5,202 nt of DNA from JBBDWZ01 sp050732575. GTDB lineage: Bacteria; Gemmatimonadota; Gemmatimonadetes; Longimicrobiales; RSA9. Each line of letters starts with the position of its first letter. The stretch's first letter is position 1. Position numbers and translations under genes: made by a program. Positions 1-5,202 of this stretch are shown in pieces. Under the pieces are notes generated by a model, which worked only from the letters and a program-made list of their open reading frames with translations, was not told the origin of the DNA and made no database searches. The stretch spans positions 1 to 5,202 of the forward strand of contig JBOHRF010000378.1 of the NCBI GenBank assembly GCA_050732575.1, written 5' to 3'.

Positions 1-814
1 CGAAGGTATCGTGCAGTGTGGCTATATCGCGCACACGCACAATACGACCGCTGTCGCTCATCACGATCAGGCTGAGCAGCTCGGCCGTGGAATCCGCGCG
101 TTGGCGCAGGGCTATGGGATAGAGCATCCCTTGCTGCCGCACGGCACCCGCTTGCTTCACATACTCCAATTCCTCGACGTGACGCTGAACCTCTTCCAGG
201 CGCAGACCCAGGCTGCGAATCCTGGCTTCGTTCAACTCCAACTCCACCACGCGGTCCCGACCACCGTAAGCCTGCAGGTCGGCCACACCGCCAATCTGCC
301 TGAGCTCCGGTGCCAGCTGGTCGTCGACTACCGCGCGCAGTGCTTCGAGGGTTAGCGGGCCAGTGATTGTGTAACGCAGAAAGTCACGATTCTGGCGGCT
401 GAACGCTTCCGGTACGTATGGTGATACGAACGGCCCACGGGCACCGGGCGGCAAATCTTCTTCAATGGCCGCCATACGCTCGGCCAGCTCCATGCGCGCA
501 AACTCCATGTCCGTTTCGCGCTCGAACTCGACATCGATGCGTGTGTTGCCAACGCCCTGGTCCTCGGATGAAGTCGATGTAATGCGCTCCACGCCGCGCA
601 CCTGTTGAATGGCGGCTTCCAGCGGTGAGGTGAGGAATGCTTCCACCGTTTCGGGAGAGGCACCGCGCCAGTTTGCGTTGACGCTGAGGCGCGGCAGGTC
701 CGTATCAGGCAGCAGCTCGATGGGCAGGTTGCGCCAGGCCAGCACGCCGAGCAGGCTGATGGCCGAATAAGCCATGGCAATGGCCACCGGCCGCCGAATG
801 GAAAAGCGAACCAT
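1..814 (-). CDS. Second RND-family efflux permease, N-terminal 271 residues (3' end outside window), RND2
   Basis: The frame starting at ATG 814-812 stays open to the left edge, giving 271 residues of a protein that should be about 1,000-1,050 long. It begins MVRFSIRRPVAIAMAY, followed by TM1 (about 9-27), LPIELLPD (30-37), and the porter-domain start with SPETVEAFLTSPLE (53-66) and VRGVERI (72-78). Further on are VSPYVPEAF (130-138), ITGPLTLEALR (150-160), LRQIGGV (171-177), a docking-domain stretch ELNEARIRSLGL (192-203), and VRVRDIATL (259-267). These are RND N-half features. TM2-TM12 and all proton-relay residues are outside, so activity cannot be judged. By eye it matches RND1 at about 35 of the first 77 aligned residues, then much less, so it is an old paralogue rather than a recent copy. 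The start shares one base with the RND1 stop. In-frame Val10 and Met14 are less likely starts because they would remove the conserved SIRRPV segment. A partner subunit in a mixed pump is plausible but unproven. Confidence 0.92.
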   Translation of the reverse strand, partial: MVRFSIRRPVAIAMAYSAISLLGVLAWRNLPIELLPDTDLPRLSVNANWRGASPETVEAFLTSPLEAAIQQVRGVERITSTSSEDQGVGNTRIDVEFERETDMEFARMELAERMAAIEEDLPPGARGPFVSPYVPEAFSRQNRDFLRYTITGPLTLEALRAVVDDQLAPELRQIGGVADLQAYGGRDRVVELELNEARIRSLGLRLEEVQRHVEELEYVKQAGAVRQQGMLYPIALRQRADSTAELLSLIVMSDSGRIVRVRDIATLHDTF

Positions 815-3800
815 CAGTCACCCCCCGCGGTGACAGGTTGCGGCGCTTCCGTTTCGCGCACCCGAGCCGGTTGCACAACCTCCCCACGAAAACGGGTCTT
901 CAAGCGCTGGCCCAGCTCGTCGATCAACTCATAGGCAACCGGAATCACGATCAGGGTGAGCGCCGTGGCCGTGAAAAGTCCGCCGAATACCGTGATGGCC
1001 AGCGGCGCCTGCAGGTCGGCGCCCGGACCCAGTCCGAACATCAGCGGCGCTACCGAGAACATCACGGTCAACGTGTTCATCACAATGGGGCGTAGGCGCG
1101 CATGACCGGCCGCCAGGATGGCGTTGCGCACGGACATGCCTTCTCTTCGCATCTGGTTGATGAAATCGATCTTGACCACGGCGTCGTTGTCTACAATGCC
1201 GACCAGCACAATCACACCGATCAAGCTGACCGTATTGATGCCGGCGCCGAACACCAACAGGGCCCAGACCGCACCAATCAGCGCGAGCGGCACACTCAGC
1301 AGGATGGTGAAAGGATGGATCAGTGACTCGAACTCGGCGGCCAGGATCATGTAGACCAGCAGCAGCGCGAGCGTCAGGGCCAGGGCCAGATCGCGGAAGC
1401 TCTTGCGCATCTCTTCGTTTTCTCCGCCGATCTCTACGCGCAAGTCGCGGGGCACCGCGAGGGGAGCAATGGAAGCGCGAATGGCTGCCACGGCCTCTTC
1501 CACATCGCCCGTTACCACATCCGCATAAACGGGCACAGTGCGGGACTGATCCACGCGCCGGATTTCGGAGGGACTAATCGCTTCCGTTACCGTGACCAGC
1601 TCGCGCAGTGGAATGCCCCTCACTGACAGGCGATTCAGCGTGGTCAAAGAACGGCGTGATGATTCGGGCAGCCGGAGGATTACGGGGATCTTGCGATCGA
1701 AAGCGATGAAGTCCGTGGCGCGCACGCCGCCCATGTACTGTTCCACCAGGTCCGCCACTTCACGGGCTTCAATACCGAACGCGGCTGCGCGCTCACGATT
1801 GACCTGGACCAGGATCTCCGGCTGACCCAGCTCCATGCCCAGATGCACGTTGGCCACTTCGTTGACCGTCAGCAGCCTGGTTTGGACTTCCCGCGCGTAG
1901 CTCAGCGCGCCATTGAGGTCGTCCCCGCGCACGCGCACGGCCAGATCCGCCTCGCTGCCACCCAGCAGCTTGCCCAGCGCAGTTGCCTGTCCAGTCTCCA
2001 GCGCCAGCGTACCCGGAGGAAAGTCTTTGAGCTGCGGCCGCAGCCGCTCGAGTGCCGCGGGTGTGCCCTTCCCACCTTTCAGGCGCACCTCGAGCAGCGC
2101 GGTGTTCAGCCCGCTGTCATCCTGCTCGGAGCTGAGCAACGCGCTGCGTCGACCTACGTGTGTGAAGATGGCTTCCACGCCCGGATCCGCGCGCAGTATC
2201 TGCTCCAAGCGCTCGGCAGTTTGAAGCGTAGCCTCGATCGGTGTGCCGCGCGCCAGCTCGAGCCGCGCTCGAAACGAGCCCTGGTCGACTTCCGGTAATA
2301 CGCTGCGATCGAGTGTCAGAGCCGCCGGAATGGTGAGCAGAAAAGCCAATACCGAAAGCCAGATGGTAGTGGCGCGATGGCGCAACGCCAGCGCCAGGAT
2401 GCCTTCATACCACGCAGCAAACCGTGCAAATGCACGATCGAACGCGTGCAGCGGCCGCGCCAGCGTTGTGCGTAACGCGCCCGCGCGCGTCTTCCCCTCT
2501 TCCCCACTTCCTTCCTTCCGGTCTTTCTCCCAACGCGCGGCCATGGCGGGCAGCAGCGAACACGCCACGATCAAACTGACCATCAGCGAAAAGGCAACCG
2601 AGAAAGACAGTGCGGCGAAAAGCTGGCCGGCCACGCCCTGGACATAGATGATAGGTCCGAACACCGCGATGGTCGTCAGCGTGGAAGCAGTAATGGCGCG
2701 CTGCACCTCTTCCGTGCCGATGGTGGCCGATACTGCGGCCACCAATCCCTTTTCTCGATGTCGAAAGATGTTCTCGATCACCACGATCGAGTTGTCCACC
2801 AGCATGCCGACACCCAGAGCCAGGCCGCCCAGGCTCATGATGTTGAGCGATACGTTGAAGGCGTGCAGCAGCGCGAACGTGACGATCACCGAGATCGGGA
2901 TGGCCAATCCAACGGCTACCGGGAAGCGTGGATCGCGCAGGAACAACACGAGCACCAGGAAGGCCAGCAAGCCACCCAGCAACATTTCTTGCACCAGATT
3001 GGCAATGGCACCGGAGACGAATCCGGCCTGACTGGAGGCAATGTCGACCGTGACGGTGGGATACTCAGCGCGCAGCTGCCCAAGCACTTCATCGACTTCT
3101 TGCATCACGCGCACGGTGTTGGCGCCGGACTCCTTGAAGATCAGGATGCCGACCGCTTCTTTGCCGTTGTAACGGGCAATGGCTTCGCGCTCCTTGAAGC
3201 CGTCGTCCACCGCGCCCAGGTCACTTACCAGGATCAGGCCGGCCGCACCTGAGCCAGATGCGCCACCCGGCTGCGGGCGCGCCACCACTACGTTTTCGAT
3301 TTCCTTGACCTGCTGCAGCTCACCCAGCGCGCGCAACGGATAGCGAAACCGACCTTGCAGGATGGATCCGCTGGGCGCGCTCTGATTGGCGCGATCCAGC
3401 GCCGTCGAAACCTGCTGTATCGTGATGCCGTAACTTTCCAGCCTGGCCAGGTCTATGTCGACGTGGATTTCCCGCTCCAGCCCGCCCGTGACCAGTGCCT
3501 GCGCTACGCCCTCCAGCTGCTCGAGCCGCCGGCGGTACACGGATTCGGCCAGTTCTTTGAGACTCCACAGATTGGTCGGTCCACTCACGCTGATGGCGGC
3601 AATCGGTTCGCTGCGCGGATCCGTGCGCAACACTACCGGGCGCTCGGCCTGCTCGGGCAGCGCGTCCCGGATCTGGTCCACGCGCTCGCGCACGTTGAGC
3701 GCTGCGAAATCCATGTCCACGCCCCAGGCAAACCGAAGCACGACCATCGAGATACCTTCACGCGTGTTGCTCTCCACGCGTTCCACACCGGGCACGCGCG

Positions 3801-4014
3801 CCACCGCCTGTTCAATGGGTTCGGTAACGAAGCGCTCGACTTCGGAAGGCGCGACATCCGGGTAGGTCGTGTAGATGACCAGTTTTGGGTATGCAATGTC
3901 GGGCAGCAGGTCGATGGGCAGGCGAGTGAAGGAAAGCAGGCCCAGGCATACCACCGCGATGTAGAACATCGCAACGCCCACCGGACGGGCAATGGAAAGG
4001 CGCGGCAGTGACAT
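814..4014 (-). CDS. RND-family efflux transporter permease (AcrB/HAE-like), complete, RND1
   Basis: Proton-driven inner-membrane pump subunit of 1066 residues (AcrB has 1049). The N-terminus SIARPVGVAM leads into TM1 (about 13-30), then periplasmic porter domain one (31-335), TM2-TM6 (about 337-490), a charged cytoplasmic linker (494-540), TM7 (about 549-567), porter domain two (568-870) and TM8-TM12 (about 872-1028). Family signatures include LPIDLLPD (32-39), GMLVDNSIVVIENI (403-416), EFESLIHPF (894-902), GIVDNDAVVKIDFINQ (939-954) and ARLRPIVMNTLT (972-983). Asp407 and Glu414 of TM4 are kept; the second relay Asp is Asn408. TM10 has Asn943 where AcrB has Lys940, with Asp942, Asp944 and Lys948 nearby. 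No methionine cluster typical of CusA metal pumps was noticed, so a drug/organic exporter (HAE-type) is preferred over a heavy-metal pump; the substrate remains unknown. The ATG at 4014 is supported by the family N-terminus and a GGAG seven bases upstream. The stop overlaps the next RND start. Confidence 0.95.
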   Translation of the reverse strand: MSLPRLSIARPVGVAMFYIAVVCLGLLSFTRLPIDLLPDIAYPKLVIYTTYPDVAPSEVERFVTEPIEQAVARVPGVERVESNTREGISMVVLRFAWGVDMDFAALNVRERVDQIRDALPEQAERPVVLRTDPRSEPIAAISVSGPTNLWSLKELAESVYRRRLEQLEGVAQALVTGGLEREIHVDIDLARLESYGITIQQVSTALDRANQSAPSGSILQGRFRYPLRALGELQQVKEIENVVVARPQPGGASGSGAAGLILVSDLGAVDDGFKEREAIARYNGKEAVGILIFKESGANTVRVMQEVDEVLGQLRAEYPTVTVDIASSQAGFVSGAIANLVQEMLLGGLLAFLVLVLFLRDPRFPVAVGLAIPISVIVTFALLHAFNVSLNIMSLGGLALGVGMLVDNSIVVIENIFRHREKGLVAAVSATIGTEEVQRAITASTLTTIAVFGPIIYVQGVAGQLFAALSFSVAFSLMVSLIVACSLLPAMAARWEKDRKEGSGEEGKTRAGALRTTLARPLHAFDRAFARFAAWYEGILALALRHRATTIWLSVLAFLLTIPAALTLDRSVLPEVDQGSFRARLELARGTPIEATLQTAERLEQILRADPGVEAIFTHVGRRSALLSSEQDDSGLNTALLEVRLKGGKGTPAALERLRPQLKDFPPGTLALETGQATALGKLLGGSEADLAVRVRGDDLNGALSYAREVQTRLLTVNEVANVHLGMELGQPEILVQVNRERAAAFGIEAREVADLVEQYMGGVRATDFIAFDRKIPVILRLPESSRRSLTTLNRLSVRGIPLRELVTVTEAISPSEIRRVDQSRTVPVYADVVTGDVEEAVAAIRASIAPLAVPRDLRVEIGGENEEMRKSFRDLALALTLALLLVYMILAAEFESLIHPFTILLSVPLALIGAVWALLVFGAGINTVSLIGVIVLVGIVDNDAVVKIDFINQMRREGMSVRNAILAAGHARLRPIVMNTLTVMFSVAPLMFGLGPGADLQAPLAITVFGGLFTATALTLIVIPVAYELIDELGQRLKTRFRGEVVQPARVRETEAPQPVTAGGD
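818..826 (-). promoter_or_regulatory. Probable ribosome binding site of RND2 at a TGATG stop-start junction
   Basis: The minus strand reads GGGGGGTGA, then CTG, then ATG. Its last eight bases differ from the ideal anti-16S pairing sequence GGAGGTGA at one position, and the G-run ends six bases before the start. It lies in the last codons of RND1 (Gly-Gly-Asp). The RND1 stop (816-814) and the RND2 start (814-812) share the A at 814, the classic arrangement for translational coupling and matched subunit output. That coupling is inferred from the layout. Confidence 0.6.
2490..2531 (-). other. Polypurine tract encoding the TM6-TM7 cytoplasmic linker of RND1
   Basis: On the coding (minus) strand 39 of 42 bases are purines, including a GGAA-type tetranucleotide run at 2519-2507 and two GGGG runs. 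It encodes a hydrophilic stretch rich in Glu, Lys and Gly (residues about 495-509, EKDRKEGSGEEGKT), which joins the two membrane halves of the pump on the cytoplasmic side. Such linkers are poorly conserved in RND proteins, so the purine bias may follow simply from Glu/Lys/Gly codons. The run contains SD-like GGAAGG and GGGGAAG sequences. Confidence 0.5.
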
Positions 4015-4015
4015 A

Positions 4016-5202
4016 TCAGCGCTCCAGCGGTCCGCCCAGCCGCTCTTCTAACGCGATTACGGCTGTGATGAAATCGAAGCGGGCGTTGAGCAGATCGCGC
4101 TGTGCACTGGCTTCATCGTTTACGATGGTTTGCAGCCTGAAAAAGTCCATGCCACTCACACCCAGCCGATATTCTTCTTGTGCCATGGTGAGCTGCTCCC
4201 GCCGCAGATCGGCAGTGAGCTGTCGGGTTTGTACCGTACGATGCGCGTTGTGCAAGTCGATTAGCGCGGAGCGCACATTCGTTTCGACGGTGAGCCGCGT
4301 CCTGCGCAGCGACTCGCGCCGGTCCTGCTCGCTGGCCTCGGCCTGGGCGATATTGGCACTCGTCGAGAAGCCACGGAACAGAGGCAGCGAAACATCGAGC
4401 CCGAAACTCAGCGAACGATTGGGGAGATCGAACTGGCCGATCGCCCCATAGCCCTGTGCGCTGGTGCTGCGACCAAACCTCAGGCTGCCGCCGATAATAG
4501 GCAGACGCGCGCCCCGCGCCGCAGCCGCATTACGATCTGCCGTGGAGACGCCCGCCTGCGCCGCTAACACCGCCGGACTGGCTGTGAGGGCGCGGCTGAC
4601 CAGCGCATCGACGTTGAGTGTGGCGGGATCGAAGACGGGTGGCGGCTCCGTGACCAGTGAAAACGTGGCCGGTCCCGCCACGCCGAGTGTGCTTTTTAGC
4701 GCGAGCCGGAGCTTTTCTGCATTGCCGCGCGCTTGATCGACGGACTGTTCGGCAGTGGCAACCTGCAAGCGTGCCGTGAGCACATCGATGTGTTTTGACG
4801 CGGCTACGCCCAGCAGTCGCTGGGTGCGCTCCAGATCATCTTTGCGCGCCGCCAGCAACCGTTCCTCCAACGCAATGGCCTGCTCGGCTCGCAATGCCGA
4901 GTAGTACTCCCGGCCTACCTGAGCGCGCAGCGAGCTGCCTTGATTGGCAATCCGCGCATCGACCTCCTGCTGCGATGCTTTGGCTGCCGAAAGGTTGCGC
5001 AGATTGGCGCCCCCATCGAACAGAGTCATACTAAGCCCCACCCCCTGGGACGCGCTGCTCGACTCGGTTTCCACGGTGCGCTCGGAAATGGGCCGGCCAA
5101 ACGGATCCAGCGTGCTTTGCGTCCAGCCGTGGCTGCCGCCAAATCCAAGACTGGAATTCAGACTCGGAAGGAAGCTGCCATAACGCGCACGCACAGCTGC
5201 GG
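4016..5202 (-). CDS. TolC-family outer-membrane efflux channel protein (5' end outside window)
   Basis: This is the outer-membrane exit duct of a tripartite efflux system; TolC-family proteins trimerise into an outer-membrane beta barrel with a long periplasmic alpha-helical tunnel. The frame is open to the right edge, so signal peptide and first helix are missing; 394 residues are visible, against about 440-490 for a full protein. Counting from the Val codon at 5194, two family repeats are seen. Repeat one has a strand ending GLSMTLFDGG (about 53-62) followed by a long Ala/Glu/Arg-rich helical hairpin (65-170). Repeat two starts near DALVSRALTASPAV (196-209), has LDVSLPLFRG (266-275), and closes with a second hairpin containing EEYRLGVSGMDFF (340-352). 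The alternating coil-and-strand pattern and duplication are diagnostic of the OEP fold. Whether the N-terminus carries a lipobox cannot be seen. It ends one base before the RND start, so it is almost certainly cotranscribed with both pumps. Substrate is unknown. Confidence 0.93.
   Translation of the reverse strand, partial: AAVRARYGSFLPSLNSSLGFGGSHGWTQSTLDPFGRPISERTVETESSSASQGVGLSMTLFDGGANLRNLSAAKASQQEVDARIANQGSSLRAQVGREYYSALRAEQAIALEERLLAARKDDLERTQRLLGVAASKHIDVLTARLQVATAEQSVDQARGNAEKLRLALKSTLGVAGPATFSLVTEPPPVFDPATLNVDALVSRALTASPAVLAAQAGVSTADRNAAAARGARLPIIGGSLRFGRSTSAQGYGAIGQFDLPNRSLSFGLDVSLPLFRGFSTSANIAQAEASEQDRRESLRRTRLTVETNVRSALIDLHNAHRTVQTRQLTADLRREQLTMAQEEYRLGVSGMDFFRLQTIVNDEASAQRDLLNARFDFITAVIALEERLGGPLER
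4022..4025 (-). promoter_or_regulatory. Probable ribosome binding site of RND1 (GGAG)
   Basis: Reading the minus strand, GGAG is followed by seven bases (CGCTGAT) and the ATG at 4014-4012. The site lies inside the last codons of the tolC-like gene (Leu-Glu-Arg-stop), so it may partly reflect coding sequence. The tolC-like stop TGA (4018-4016) sits one base before the ATG, so ribosomes ending the first gene are placed directly at this start and could reinitiate. It supports ATG 4014 as the true start of RND1. Confidence 0.6.

Noticed and set aside
352..780. Minus-strand ORF of 142 codons near the left edge
   Set aside because: It is a shifted frame inside RND2. The RND2 frame from 814 gives clear RND motifs across the same bases; this frame gives a Cys/Arg/Ser-rich product with no family match.
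1843..2298. Plus-strand ORF of 151 codons
   Set aside because: In-register antisense shadow of RND1 porter domain two.
2758..3252. Plus-strand ORF of 164 codons, His/Gln/Asp-rich
   Set aside because: Same in-register antisense effect within RND1; the composition mirrors complementary codons of membrane-segment residues.
3355..4011. Plus-strand ORF of 218 codons opposite the start of RND1
   Set aside because: It is in exact codon register with RND1 on the other strand, where stops arise only opposite TTA, CTA and TCA codons, which are rare in GC-rich genes. The product has no recognisable domain and RND1 is unmistakable.
814..4014. RND1 as a heavy-metal pump (CzcA/CusA type)
   Set aside because: TM4 reads VDNSIVV rather than the VDGAV type I associate with that group, and I noticed no methionine clusters in the porter domain like those that bind copper or silver in CusA.
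1..4014. RND1 and RND2 as one gene split by a frameshift
   Set aside because: RND1 already contains both halves with twelve membrane segments and a normal C-terminus, and RND2 starts over with a fresh TM1 and porter domain.
4008..4451. Plus-strand ORF of 147 codons across the tolC-RND1 junction
   Set aside because: Ser/Arg-rich antisense translation of the tolC-like helical region, without RBS or family signature.
5192..5194. GTG as the start codon of the tolC-like gene
   Set aside because: The frame stays open to the window edge, and a start here would lack a signal peptide and the first helix; the codon is best read as an internal Val.

Overview
The window is one tightly packed stretch of a leftward (minus-strand) operon for a tripartite RND efflux system. 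The host is a Gram-negative (diderm) bacterium with GC-rich DNA, roughly 60% GC by eye, because both a TolC-type outer-membrane channel and RND inner-membrane pumps are present. Phylum cannot be read reliably. The N-terminal sequence of the second pump, with a SPYVPEAF-type stretch, reminds me of RND pumps from Gemmatimonadota, Acidobacteriota and Bacteroidota, but that is a weak, memory-based impression.

In transcription order (right to left): positions 5202-4016 hold a TolC-family outer-membrane factor whose N-terminus lies beyond the right edge. Positions 4014-814 hold a complete 1066-residue RND permease (RND1). Positions 814-1 hold the first 271 residues of a second, different RND permease (RND2), which runs off the left edge. 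The spacing is extreme: the tolC-like stop and the RND1 start are one base apart (TGATATG), and the RND1 stop shares a base with the RND2 start (TGATG). There is no intergenic DNA, and I see no promoter, terminator, RNA gene, mobile element or CRISPR array.

The likely assembly is an envelope-spanning pump: one or both RND proteins use the proton gradient to move substrate, a periplasmic adaptor (not in this window) bridges them, and the TolC-like protein forms the exit duct. Two adjacent, non-identical RND genes recall MdtB/MdtC, which form a mixed trimer, so RND1 and RND2 may also work as a hetero-oligomer. This is inference.

I did not find an undescribed system. The most notable feature is the proton-relay region of RND1. 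It keeps Asp407 in TM4 but has Asn at the second Asp position. In TM10 it lacks the AcrB-type lysine at its usual place and instead carries two Asp and a displaced Lys. Many long plus-strand ORFs are antisense shadows of the pump genes.
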